A DNA stretch of 64,000 nucleotides, from NCBI RefSeq assembly GCF_042648445.1, contig NZ_JBHRYB010000016.1, positions 1-64,000 of the forward strand. The letters are read 5' to 3'. Each line of letters begins with the position of its first letter. The stretch's first letter is position 1. The notes under the pieces are model-generated. The model ran no database searches and was not told where the DNA came from. It worked only from the letters and a program-made list of their open reading frames with translations. The DNA comes from Bacterioplanoides pacificum (GTDB taxonomy: Bacteria > Pseudomonadota > Gammaproteobacteria > Pseudomonadales > Oceanobacteraceae). The translations under genes were made by a program, and so were the position numbers. Positions 53,462 to 61,665 of the stretch are shown piece by piece.

Positions 53462-53941
53462 TCAGTGCCGTACTTTGCGCATGGCCAGACTGACCAGTGC
53501 GTATACCCAGGGCCACATCAGCGCTGAGGTTAACGCCGGACGCCAGATGTCCACCGGCCGGCTGTCTTCCGTCAGTAGCCACAGTGCCCAGTAAGCCAAT
53601 AGCTGCTGTAACGCGACCAGCAGGAAAACCACGCCGGTCTGCTGAATAAAGTTAAACATGGCGACCCGTTTGTACATCACCTGCAGCAGATAAATATGCA
53701 GCGTCAGTAACAACACATGCAGGCCGAGGTAACTGCCTTGTTCGGCATCCAGCATCAGCCCTAACGGTAATGCCAGCCATAAACCAAATACCTGCGGCGC
53801 GCGTAACACCAGGATGGTGACTGCCATGGTCACCCAGGCAGGTTGCAGCCAGGATAATATTTCCGGCATCGGCAGGCGCTGCAGTGTAAACGCGAGAAAA
53901 ACCGAGGTGGCAAATACCAGCAGGGTTCTGAAATCCATCAT
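53462..53941 (-). CDS. mreD: Rod shape-determining protein MreD
   Basis: 159 residues with about five membrane helices and hardly any loops. Conserved features are the LQRLPMP near the N-terminus, GLWLALPLGLMLDAEQGSYLG (LGLMLD in part) and LALQQLLAYW. It works with MreB, MreC and RodA/PBP2 in sidewall elongation. The start (ATG ATG 53941) is one base from the mreC stop, suggesting coupling. Confidence 0.93.
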   Translation of the reverse strand: MMDFRTLLVFATSVFLAFTLQRLPMPEILSWLQPAWVTMAVTILVLRAPQVFGLWLALPLGLMLDAEQGSYLGLHVLLLTLHIYLLQVMYKRVAMFNFIQQTGVVFLLVALQQLLAYWALWLLTEDSRPVDIWRPALTSALMWPWVYALVSLAMRKVRH

Positions 53942-53942
53942 A

Positions 53943-54761
53943 TTATTGCTTCCGCCATAAGGTTTCCGGAGGAACCTGCCCCGACCCCTGCTGGAATACC
54001 AGTAACAGGTGACGGCTGCGGTCGAGGTGAGCGCTCGGCCGGGCGGTTACGCTGGCAAAGGGTTTGCCGGGAATGTTTTCCACCCGATCGACCCGGGCCA
54101 CCGGGTAGCCTTTGGGATAGCGGCCGCCGAGGCCGGAGCTGACCAATAAATCGCCTTGTTGAATATCAGCAGTGTTAGGCACATAAATCAGTTCCAGTTC
54201 GGCCAGGCTGCCGGTACCGGCGGCGATGGCGCGGACGCCGTTGCGGTTCACCTGCACCGGAATGGCGTGGTTGGAATCGGCAATCATCAATACCCGGCTG
54301 GAGCGCGGTAAAACATCCACCACCTGACCTAACAGGCCATAAGCATCGAGTACCGGCTGGCCAAGGAAGACGCCGTCTTCGCTGCCTTTGTCGATCAGGA
54401 TTTGTTTTGAATAGGGGTCCGGGTCAACGGCGATTAAGGTCGAAACCAGTACCCGGTCGTCGATCTGTTCAGACGCCGACAGCAGTTCGCGCAGCTCGAT
54501 ATTTTCCGCTTCCAGTGCTGCCAGTCGCTGGGCTTTAGTTTCCAGAATCAGGTTGCGGGCGGTTAACTTTTTGTTTTCCGCCTGCAGCTCCTGACGGGCG
54601 GCGGCAGATTCACCAAACCAGTCGGCCATGGCCGCCGGAATCGCAGCCACCTTCTGCGCAGGCAAAATCAGGTAACCGGTGGCATTACGCAGCGGTTGTA
54701 ACCAGGGGGCGTGGCTGTCGAGCCAGATCAGTGCCATAGCCAGCACTGCAATGGCAGCCAC
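53943..54761 (-). CDS. mreC: Rod shape-determining protein MreC
   Basis: 272 residues from GTG 54761. One membrane helix at the very N-terminus is followed by a coiled coil (about 55-95, ARQELQAENKKLTARNLILE) and the two-barrel beta domain (DPYSKQILIDKGSEDGVF; GDLLVSSGLGGRYPKGYPVA). The usual short cytoplasmic, basic N-terminus before the helix is missing with this start. It is encoded in the same frame just upstream (14 residues starting IKSQFQ) and would require an ATC start at 54803, which has TAAGGA seven bases upstream. A TGA blocks any further extension. See findings. Confidence 0.93.
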   Translation of the reverse strand: MAAIAVLAMALIWLDSHAPWLQPLRNATGYLILPAQKVAAIPAAMADWFGESAAARQELQAENKKLTARNLILETKAQRLAALEAENIELRELLSASEQIDDRVLVSTLIAVDPDPYSKQILIDKGSEDGVFLGQPVLDAYGLLGQVVDVLPRSSRVLMIADSNHAIPVQVNRNGVRAIAAGTGSLAELELIYVPNTADIQQGDLLVSSGLGGRYPKGYPVARVDRVENIPGKPFASVTARPSAHLDRSRHLLLVFQQGSGQVPPETLWRKQ

Positions 54762-54931
54762 TTTCTGTCCCTGAAATGGCGGAACCTGAAACTGAGATTT
54801 GATGCTGTATTCCTTACGTCAATACGGGCGCAACGCCCATCAGTAAGCCGGATGATAAAACGCTAACTATACCGATTCGCAGCGATACAGAGAACCGATG
54901 TTTCCTTAAAAAATGTCAGAGTGCGACAAAA

Positions 54932-54967
54932 AAGCCCTCGCTTATCGGGATAAGGGAGGGCTTTTTT
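54932..54967 (-). terminator. Rho-independent terminator between mreB and mreC
   Basis: GCCCTC pairs with GAGGGC around an inner CTTATC/GATAAG stem. There is a T run at both ends, so it can work on the minus strand after mreB. It implies that much mreB transcription stops before mreCD, or that mreCD has its own promoter in 54804-54930. Confidence 0.88.
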
Positions 54968-54983
54968 GACTGGCTGGCCCGGA

Positions 54984-56021
54984 TTAATCCATGGCCGCCA
55001 TTTCCAGCTGGCTTTCGCTGGCCGTTTCCAGGAACTTACCACCACCGTGTGCAACACAGGTCAGTGGGTCGTCGGCTACCAGTACCGGCAGGCCGGTCTC
55101 TTCGCTCAGCAGTTTATCCAGGTCACGTAACAACGCGCCACCACCGGTTAATACCATGCCGCGTTCGGCAACGTCGGAAGCCAGTTCCGGTGGCGATTGT
55201 TCCAGCGCACCTTTAACCGCCTGGACGATTGCCGCCAGAGATTCCTGCAGTGCTTCCAGTACTTCATTGGAGTTCAGGGTAAAGCTGCGCGGAATACCTT
55301 CCGCCAGGTTACGGCCACGAACATCAATTTCACGTACTTCACCACCCGGATATGCGGTACCGATTTCCTGTTTGATACGTTCTGCCGTGGCTTCACCGAT
55401 CAGGCTGCCATAATTACGACGGATATAAGCGACAATGGCTTCGTCGAAGCGATCACCACCCACCTTAACCGACTCTGCGTAAACCACGCCGCTGAGAGAA
55501 ATAATGGCGATTTCTGTGGTGCCACCACCGATATCCACCACCATAGAACCACGGGCTTCGTCGACCGGCAGGCCGGCACCAATAGCGGCAGCCATTGGCT
55601 CATAAATCAGGTAAGCACGGCTGGCACCGGCACCCATTACGGAGTCGATGATGGCACGACGTTCCACTTTGGTTGCCTGGTAAGGTACACACACCACCAC
55701 TCTGGGGCTGGGTGGCAGGACGCTGCTTTCGTGTACTTTTTTAATGAAGTACTGCAGCATTTTTTCGGTCACTTCGAAGTCGGCAATCACGCCGTCTTTC
55801 ATCGGGCGGATGGCCTGAATGTTGCCCGGAGTACGGCCCAGCATACGTTTTGCTTCGGCACCAACAGCGGCGACACTTTTTGCGTGGCCCTGCATACGAA
55901 TCGCAACCACGGACGGTTCGTCCAGTACGATGCCCTGATTACGCATGTAAATCAGCGTATTCGCTGTTCCCAGATCGATCGACAGATCGCTGGAAAACAT
56001 GCTTCTTAACTTCTTAAACAT
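54984..56021 (-). CDS. mreB: Rod shape-determining actin homologue MreB
   Basis: 345 residues from ATG 56021 (MFKKLRSMFSSDL). Actin-fold motifs: phosphate 1 IDLGTANTLIY (about 14-24), connect 1, phosphate 2 VVDIGGGTTEIA (about 161-172), adenosine VLTGGGALLRDLD. Near-complete identity with the family norm. It forms membrane filaments that guide elongation with MreCD. Divergent from gatC with about 215 bases between. The leader frame to 56048 is ignored because MFKKLR is the usual start. Confidence 0.98.
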   Translation of the reverse strand: MFKKLRSMFSSDLSIDLGTANTLIYMRNQGIVLDEPSVVAIRMQGHAKSVAAVGAEAKRMLGRTPGNIQAIRPMKDGVIADFEVTEKMLQYFIKKVHESSVLPPSPRVVVCVPYQATKVERRAIIDSVMGAGASRAYLIYEPMAAAIGAGLPVDEARGSMVVDIGGGTTEIAIISLSGVVYAESVKVGGDRFDEAIVAYIRRNYGSLIGEATAERIKQEIGTAYPGGEVREIDVRGRNLAEGIPRSFTLNSNEVLEALQESLAAIVQAVKGALEQSPPELASDVAERGMVLTGGGALLRDLDKLLSEETGLPVLVADDPLTCVAHGGGKFLETASESQLEMAAMD

Positions 56022-56236
56022 CCAAGGATTCCCTGCACAATTTCCCACACGCGGGTAGGTAAAAAAATTGCAGTAACTCTAGCAATGGTGGGGATTTAGA
56101 GCAAGGCGCATTTGTGCTAGGCTTCTGGCCTTTCTTTCTGTGGCGCTGCTGTTGTTTTTTTGATCAAGTGACGTTAAGCAAAGCCGCAAATTATCATAAC
56201 CCTATTGACTCTTGCCTTATTTATGGGAGTACCCGT

Positions 56237-56524
56237 ATGGCTCTGGATCAGGATCAGGTTCGCGGCATAGCCGAATTATCGCGCCTGCAGATTGATGACG
56301 CTCAGATTGGTGAATATCAGAAAAACCTGAGCAATATTCTCGACCTGGTGGACCAGCTTGCTGCTGTTGATACCACCGCTGTGGAGCCAATGGCTCACCC
56401 ACTGGACGCTGTTCAGCGTCTGCGTGCCGACGTGGTTACCGAAAGCAACGAACGTGAGCGTTTCCAGAAGATTGCGCCTCAGATTGCCGACGGTCACTAC
56501 ATTGTTCCGAAAGTTGTTGAGTGA
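56237..56524 (+). CDS. gatC: Aspartyl/glutamyl-tRNA amidotransferase subunit C
   Basis: 95 residues from ATG 56237, with GGGAG about eight bases upstream. RGIAELSRLQID (about 9-20) and the C-terminal part (DVVTESNERERFQKIAPQIADGHYIVPKVVE, seen in full at 56432-56521) are canonical. GatC stabilises the GatA-GatB complex that converts Glu-tRNA(Gln) or Asp-tRNA(Asn). The longer open frame to 56114 has no family match. Confidence 0.96.
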   Translation: MALDQDQVRGIAELSRLQIDDAQIGEYQKNLSNILDLVDQLAAVDTTAVEPMAHPLDAVQRLRADVVTESNERERFQKIAPQIADGHYIVPKVVE

Positions 56525-56545
56525 TCAGCAGAAGGATTGATTGAA

Positions 56546-58012
56546 ATGCACAACAAAACCATTGCTGAGATTTCGCGCGATTTAGCAGCCGGAGAATACT
56601 CCAGTGTTGAAATCACTCAGGATTTATTAGGCCGTATTAAAGACAAAGACGGCGACTACAACAGCTTTATCACGGTTGCTGAAGAGCAGGCGCTGGCCCA
56701 GGCGAAAGCGGCGGATGAGCTGCGTGCCGCTGGCAATGCCGGTGCCTGGACCGGGGTGCCGATGGCCCATAAAGACATTTTCTGTACCGAAGGGGTGTTA
56801 ACGACCTGTGGTTCAAAAATGCTGAGCAACTTCGTGTCGCCGTATAACTCCACGGTGGCCGACAACTTTAATAATGCCGGTGCGGTGTGCCTGGGCAAAA
56901 CCAATATGGACGAATTCGCCATGGGTTCGTCCAATGAAACATCATTTTTTGGTGGCGTGAAAAACCCGTGGGATAGCGATCGCGTTCCGGGTGGTTCTTC
57001 CGGTGGCTCGGCGGCAGCGGTTGCTGCTCGTCTGGTGCCGGGCGCCACGGCCAGTGATACCGGTGGTTCGATCCGGCAGCCGGCAGCGCTGTGTGGTATC
57101 ACCGGTCTGAAGCCAACTTATGGCCGGGTATCGCGTTACGGCATGATTGCCTTCGCTTCCAGCCTGGATCAGGCCGGTACCATGACCCGCACCGCGGAAG
57201 ATTCGGCCATGATGATGAACGTGATGGCCAGCTTCGATGAAAAAGATTCCACCTGTGTTCAGCATGATATTCCGGATTACACCGCGACGCTGAATGATTC
57301 GCTGGAAGGGATGACCGTTGGCCTGCCTAAAGAGTATTTCCGCGATGATTTATCGCCAGAAATGCAGCAGCAGGTGATGAACGCCATTAAAGAATACGAA
57401 AACATGGGTGCTATGGTGAAAGAAATTTCCCTGCCGAATACCCATCTGGCCGTTCCTGTGTATTACGTGGTCGCACCGGCGGAATGTTCTGCCAATCTGT
57501 CGCGTATGGACGGCGTGCGCTTTGGTTACCGTTGTGAAGATCCGAAAGATATTCACGACCTGTACGTCCGCTCCCGTGGCGAAGGTTTTGGCGATGAAGT
57601 GAAACGCCGCATCATGATTGGTACTTATGCATTGTCGGCCGGCTTCTATGACGCCTATTACAAAAAAGCACAGCAGGTGCGTCGTTTAATTAAAAATGAC
57701 TTTGTTGAAGCCTTTAAAGACGTCGACATGATTATGAGCCCGACGTCACCGACCCCGGCATTTAAAGCCGGTGAAAAAGGTGATGATCCGGTGGCTATGT
57801 ACCTGGAAGATATTTTCACCATCGCCACCAACTTAGCCGGTTTACCGGGTATGTCGGTGCCATGTGGTCAGGTGGGTGTTGACGGTGGTAAGAATCTGCC
57901 GGTTGGCTTGCAGCTTATTGGTAACTATTTCGACGAAGCGCGTCTGTTAAATGCTGGCCATAAATTCCAGCAGGCAACCGACTGGCATTTAAAAGCACCG
58001 GCTGGCATTTAA
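56546..58012 (+). CDS. gatA: Aspartyl/glutamyl-tRNA amidotransferase subunit A
   Basis: 488 residues from ATG 56546 (AGAAGGA nine bases upstream); the earlier TTG in frame is less likely. Amidase-signature triad: Lys in VPMAHKDIF (about 76), GGSSGGSAAAVAARL with the cis-Ser (about 151), and nucleophile Ser in DTGGSIRQPA (about 175). It hydrolyses glutamine to supply ammonia to GatB. It lies 21 bases after gatC and 11 before gatB. Confidence 0.97.
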   Translation: MHNKTIAEISRDLAAGEYSSVEITQDLLGRIKDKDGDYNSFITVAEEQALAQAKAADELRAAGNAGAWTGVPMAHKDIFCTEGVLTTCGSKMLSNFVSPYNSTVADNFNNAGAVCLGKTNMDEFAMGSSNETSFFGGVKNPWDSDRVPGGSSGGSAAAVAARLVPGATASDTGGSIRQPAALCGITGLKPTYGRVSRYGMIAFASSLDQAGTMTRTAEDSAMMMNVMASFDEKDSTCVQHDIPDYTATLNDSLEGMTVGLPKEYFRDDLSPEMQQQVMNAIKEYENMGAMVKEISLPNTHLAVPVYYVVAPAECSANLSRMDGVRFGYRCEDPKDIHDLYVRSRGEGFGDEVKRRIMIGTYALSAGFYDAYYKKAQQVRRLIKNDFVEAFKDVDMIMSPTSPTPAFKAGEKGDDPVAMYLEDIFTIATNLAGLPGMSVPCGQVGVDGGKNLPVGLQLIGNYFDEARLLNAGHKFQQATDWHLKAPAGI

Positions 58013-58023
58013 GGAGCATCATT

Positions 58024-59475
58024 ATGGAATGGGAAGTAGTGATCGGCCTTGAGATTCACGCTCAGCTGTCGACTAAATCCAAAATTTTCTCAGGCTCCAG
58101 CACCGCTTATGGTGCCGAGCCAAATACCCAGGCCAACGCCGTTGATCTGGGATTACCGGGCGTATTACCGGTATTTAACCAAGAAGCGCTGCGTATGGCA
58201 GTAAAATTCGGTTTGGCGATTGATGCGGAAATTGGCAAAAAATCCGTCTTTGATCGTAAAAACTATTTTTACCCGGATTCGCCTAAAGGCTATCAGACCA
58301 CCCAGCTGCATCATCCGATCGTCGGTATGGGCCATATCGACATTGAGCTGGATGACGGTGAGACGCGTCGTATTAACGTTACCCGTGCGCACCTGGAAGA
58401 AGACGCCGGTAAATCGGTACACGAAGGCTTTGACGGTTTTTCCGGTATTGACCTGAACCGTGCCGGTACGCCGTTAATCGAAATCGTTTCTGAGCCGGAA
58501 TTACGCTCCGCCAAAGAAGCGGCTGCCTATTTCCGTAAGATGCACAGCATCGTGACCTATTTAGGTGTGTGTGACGGCGATCTGTCCCAGGGCTCTATGC
58601 GTTGTGACTGTAACGTTTCCCTGCGTCCGAAAGGCCAGGAAGAATTCGGTACCCGTACCGAAATCAAAAACGTCAACTCCTTCCGTAACGTTGAACGGGC
58701 GATTGAGGTTGAGATTGCCCGCCAGATGGATGTCCTGGAAGATGGTGGCGAAATCGTGCAGGAAACCCGGCTGTACGATGCCGATAAAAACGAAACCCGT
58801 TCCATGCGTTCGAAAGAAGTGGCCAACGATTATCGTTATTTCCCATGCCCGGATTTATTACCGGTCATTATCGACGATAACTACATCGAAGCGGTACGCG
58901 AAACCCTGCCGGAATTACCGGATGCCAAACGCGCCCGGTTTGTCAAAGACCATGGCTTGAGCGCCATTGATGCTGCAGTGATTGCCTCTAACCGCGACCT
59001 GGCTCATTACTTCGAAGCGGCAGCGAAAATCGCCAACGACTACAAACTGGCCGCTAACTGGGTGCAGGGTGATGTATCGGCAGCGCTGAACCGGCTGGAA
59101 GTGGGTATTAATGAATTAAGCGTTAATGCTGAGCAGCTGGGCCGTATTCTGCAGCTGATTAAAGACAACACCCTGAACAATGGTGGTGCCAAAGAAGTCT
59201 TTAACGCGCTGCTGGAAGGTAAAGGTACCGAAGTAGACGCACTGGTTGATTCGCTGGGGCTGAAGCAGGTTTCTGACAGCGGTGCGATCGAAGCGATTGT
59301 GGAACAGGTATTAGCCGATAACGCTAAGCTGGTGGAAACTTACCTGGCGACACCGGAAGAAAAACGTGGCAAAGCGATGGGACCATTTATTGGTGCCACC
59401 CGTAAAGCGGCGAAAGGAGTTAACCCGCAGGTGGTGATGGAAGTTCTGAAGAAGAAACTTTCTGAGCTAGGGTGA
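58024..59475 (+). CDS. gatB: Aspartyl/glutamyl-tRNA amidotransferase subunit B
   Basis: 483 residues. The N-terminal motif EVVIGLEIHAQLSTKSKIFS (about 4-23), the cradle domain with YFYPDSPKGYQTTQ and the C-terminal YqeY-like tail domain (about 330-483) are all present. GatB phosphorylates the tRNA-bound Glu and transfers the ammonia. Last gene of gatCAB; a palindromic REP-like element and a terminator follow. Confidence 0.97.
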   Translation: MEWEVVIGLEIHAQLSTKSKIFSGSSTAYGAEPNTQANAVDLGLPGVLPVFNQEALRMAVKFGLAIDAEIGKKSVFDRKNYFYPDSPKGYQTTQLHHPIVGMGHIDIELDDGETRRINVTRAHLEEDAGKSVHEGFDGFSGIDLNRAGTPLIEIVSEPELRSAKEAAAYFRKMHSIVTYLGVCDGDLSQGSMRCDCNVSLRPKGQEEFGTRTEIKNVNSFRNVERAIEVEIARQMDVLEDGGEIVQETRLYDADKNETRSMRSKEVANDYRYFPCPDLLPVIIDDNYIEAVRETLPELPDAKRARFVKDHGLSAIDAAVIASNRDLAHYFEAAAKIANDYKLAANWVQGDVSAALNRLEVGINELSVNAEQLGRILQLIKDNTLNNGGAKEVFNALLEGKGTEVDALVDSLGLKQVSDSGAIEAIVEQVLADNAKLVETYLATPEEKRGKAMGPFIGATRKAAKGVNPQVVMEVLKKKLSELG

Positions 59476-59488
59476 TAAACCAAGAATG

Positions 59489-59548
59489 TCGCGGACAGGG
59501 TCCGATCCTACAATAATAACCCTCTGTAGGAGCGGACCTTGTCCGCGA
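59489..59548 (+). repeat. REP-like inverted repeat after gatB
   Basis: TCGCGGAC (59489-59496) ... TCCTACA pairs with TGTAGGA ... GTCCGCGA (59541-59548), separated by AATAATAACCCTC, with GGTCCG/CGGACC in the arms. TGTAGGAGCGGACCTTG is a widely seen intergenic repeat core in pseudomonads and relatives. Confidence 0.85.
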
Positions 59549-59555
59549 TAGCAAA

Positions 59556-59597
59556 TAAAAACGCCCAATCAGTGAAAGCTGATTGGGCGTTTTTATT
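59556..59597. terminator. Bidirectional Rho-independent terminator
   Basis: ACGCCCAATCAG pairs with CTGATTGGGCGT over a six-base loop, with A5 before and T5 after. It can end gatCAB on the plus strand and the small ORF 59593-59751 on the minus strand. Confidence 0.93.
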
Positions 59598-59751
59598 TGG
59601 CGAGAGCATAGATGACCATAATGCCAAACAGGATAAGGCTGATCGATAACATCCCCCTGCCTAAGTACTCACTATAACATCGATACTCACCGGTCATTTT
59701 CAGCGTTTCCGCATCGCTGAGTTCACTGCAATAATGAGAGGTCGATTGCAT
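59593..59751 (-). CDS. Small single-pass membrane protein (52 aa), hypothetical
   Basis: From ATG 59751 the ORF encodes 52 residues: a polar, acidic N-terminal half (MQSTSHYCSELSDAETLK) and a hydrophobic C-terminal helix (MLSISLILFGIMVIYALAK). The stop lies just at a bidirectional terminator. The frame stays open upstream into the BMP gene's 3' end, and a TTG start would add five residues. It has a sensible protein-like make-up but only a weak SD. Function unknown. Confidence 0.45.
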   Translation of the reverse strand: MQSTSHYCSELSDAETLKMTGEYRCYSEYLGRGMLSISLILFGIMVIYALAK

Positions 59752-59816
59752 ATGAGTTTGCTCATAGAGCAATAGAGCAGCGGAGATAAGCTGATGATAT
59801 GGGGGACTGATGTATC

Positions 59817-60887
59817 TCAGAAAGACACCAGATCTCCCACCACACCATCGACGTACCAGTTCATCCGTTCCAGGTCTTCGTCCGATAAGATTTCATCCTG
59901 GCGTACCAGGGTGCTGCCGCGGCTGTTCTGAATCGGGCCGCTGAAGACGGCAAATTTTCCCTGTTTTATCGCCGTTTCGGTTTGCTCTACCTGTTGGCGT
60001 ACTGCGGCCGGGATTTTATCACTGATGTGGTTCAGCTGAGCAACGTCATCGGCCATACCCAGCCAGTGTTTGCCCGACTGCCATTGCTGCTGTTGTAACG
60101 CTGTAATGCTGCGTGCGTAATACGGCCCCCAGTGATGACCAACTGATGCCAGTTGTGCGGTTGGTGCCAGCGAGCGCATATCAGAGTGAAAGCTGATGAC
60201 ATAAATACCGGCCTGTTCGGCGGCCTGCGCGACGGCAGGGGAGTCGGTGTGATGGCTGAGTACATCGGCACCCTGTTTTATCATTTGTTGCGCCAGTTGT
60301 CGGGCTTTTGCCGGCGCATACCATTGGCGGGTCCACTGCACCTGTACCTCGGCCCGGGGATTGGTGCGGCGTACACCCAGAGTGAATGCGTTGATACCGC
60401 GAATCACTTCCGCTGTTGGGTGGGCTGCGACGTAACCAATGGTATTGGATTGGGTCATGGCGCCGGCCAGCATGCCGGACAAATAACGTGGCTGATAAGC
60501 GCGGTCGGCAAAACTGCTGAGGTTATCCCGCAGTCGCATGCCGGTAATATTTTCGAACTTCACCTTGGGGTATTCCCGGGCAGCGCGCAGGGTCGGGATC
60601 ATATAGCCCCAGGAGGTGGTGAATACGATGTCATTTTTTTCTGCCAGCTGGCGAATCACATCGGTGGCGGCACGGCCTTCGGGCACCAGTTCGACAAACT
60701 CGGTGCTGATTTGTGAACCAAATGTCTGTTCCAGGTAACGGCGGCCAATATCGTGGGAGTTGGACCAGCCCATTTCGGCAGCAGGGCCGACGTAAACAAA
60801 TGCGGCCCGGATCTGGGCGTTGGCCACAGTGGACAACAACAGCAGGGTAGTCAGGAACAGGCCAGTGGCCAGGTGTTTCAGCTTCAT
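59817..60887 (-). CDS. BMP/PnrA-family periplasmic substrate-binding protein
   Basis: 356 residues with a signal peptide (cleaved after ATVANA-like SNVANA, seen as LLSTVANA-Q). The Bmp fold is recognised by IRAAFVYVGPAAEMGWSNSHDIGRRYLE (start of mature domain), FTTSWGYM, FENITGMR, YLSGMLAGAMTQSNTIGYV and the late VFSGPIQNSRGS. Members bind nucleosides or related small molecules for ABC import, but no transporter genes adjoin it. There is a single transcription unit with the hairpin 60990-61012 upstream. Confidence 0.9.
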   Translation of the reverse strand: MKLKHLATGLFLTTLLLLSTVANAQIRAAFVYVGPAAEMGWSNSHDIGRRYLEQTFGSQISTEFVELVPEGRAATDVIRQLAEKNDIVFTTSWGYMIPTLRAAREYPKVKFENITGMRLRDNLSSFADRAYQPRYLSGMLAGAMTQSNTIGYVAAHPTAEVIRGINAFTLGVRRTNPRAEVQVQWTRQWYAPAKARQLAQQMIKQGADVLSHHTDSPAVAQAAEQAGIYVISFHSDMRSLAPTAQLASVGHHWGPYYARSITALQQQQWQSGKHWLGMADDVAQLNHISDKIPAAVRQQVEQTETAIKQGKFAVFSGPIQNSRGSTLVRQDEILSDEDLERMNWYVDGVVGDLVSF

Positions 60888-60989
60888 TGTGAACTCATAA
60901 TCTGATCAAACGGTCAGGCATTATCCGGAGAAATATCTGACCGACAAGACAGAAAATAAAGTTAACGGGCAAAGTTCACAATATTTTTG

Positions 60990-61012
60990 CGCTGAGCCTC
61001 TGCGGCTCAGCG
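60990..61012. other. Nine-base-pair hairpin between darP and the BMP gene
   Basis: CGCTGAGCC and GGCTCAGCG form a perfect stem with a TCTGC loop. It lies downstream of darP on the minus strand, where a terminator is expected, but there is no T run after it. Confidence 0.7.
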
Positions 61013-61107
61013 ATTCAGTACAAAGCCAGCCGGCCCTTGTTCGCAATACACATAATGCGGCAGCACTTCATCAGTCAGACGGTTATCCGCCCCTGGTGCT
61101 GTCACTT

Positions 61108-61629
61108 TCAGATCATGGTTTCTTTAATAAACTGAAACAGCTTTTTATAACCGGAACCCGGTTTAGGCTCATCTCCGGCCATTTCTTTGCTGGCATTACG
61201 CACCAGATTGCGCAGGTGCTGGCGATCGACGTCCGGGTATTCGTCGATAAAGGCATTCATGGCTTTGGCATCTTTGATCAGACGCTCGCGCCATTTTTCC
61301 ATCTGACCGGTGCGCCGGCCAAAAGCTTCGCTGGACGGGTCAAGCAGGTCGACCTGGTACTGAATCGTTTCTTCGTCTTCACTGCGCATCAGCTTACCGA
61401 TGTATTGCAGGTGACGACGTTTGGCTTCGTGGTTCTTCAGCCGTTTGCTTTCTGTCAGTGCGGCGAGCAGGGTTTCTGAGATGCTCAGCCCTTGCCATTG
61501 CGCCGGGCTCAGTTCGGTCAGGCGTTTGCCCAGCTGTTGCAGACGTTCCATTTCCCGCTTCATTTCCGATTTGCTGACCAGTTCGTATTCGCTGTCTTCG
61601 TCATCAAACGGTTGCTGTTTTTTGCTCAT
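61108..61629 (-). CDS. darP: Ribosome biogenesis factor DarP (YjgA)
   Basis: 173 residues, all-helical and highly charged. Canonical YjgA segments are SKSEMKREMERLQQLGKRL (about 19-37), LTELSPAQW, and NHEAKRRHLQYIGKLMRSED (about 67-86). It joins late 50S precursors near the peptidyl-transferase centre. ATG 61629 starts MSKKQQPFDDED. The mgtE gene lies 36 bases upstream on the same strand. Confidence 0.95.
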   Translation of the reverse strand: MSKKQQPFDDEDSEYELVSKSEMKREMERLQQLGKRLTELSPAQWQGLSISETLLAALTESKRLKNHEAKRRHLQYIGKLMRSEDEETIQYQVDLLDPSSEAFGRRTGQMEKWRERLIKDAKAMNAFIDEYPDVDRQHLRNLVRNASKEMAGDEPKPGSGYKKLFQFIKETMI

Positions 61630-61665
61630 AATAGTTTCCGGAAATGCAGTTCAGAAGGGCTGGCG

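Noticed and set aside
55197..56009. Long plus-strand ORF opposite mreB
   Set aside because: It is the antisense shadow of a highly conserved gene and shows no family features.
61013..61107. A 32-codon minus-strand frame from a GTG after darP, ending GPAGFVLNR
   Set aside because: Protein-like in part but without an SD, and too short to support without conservation data.
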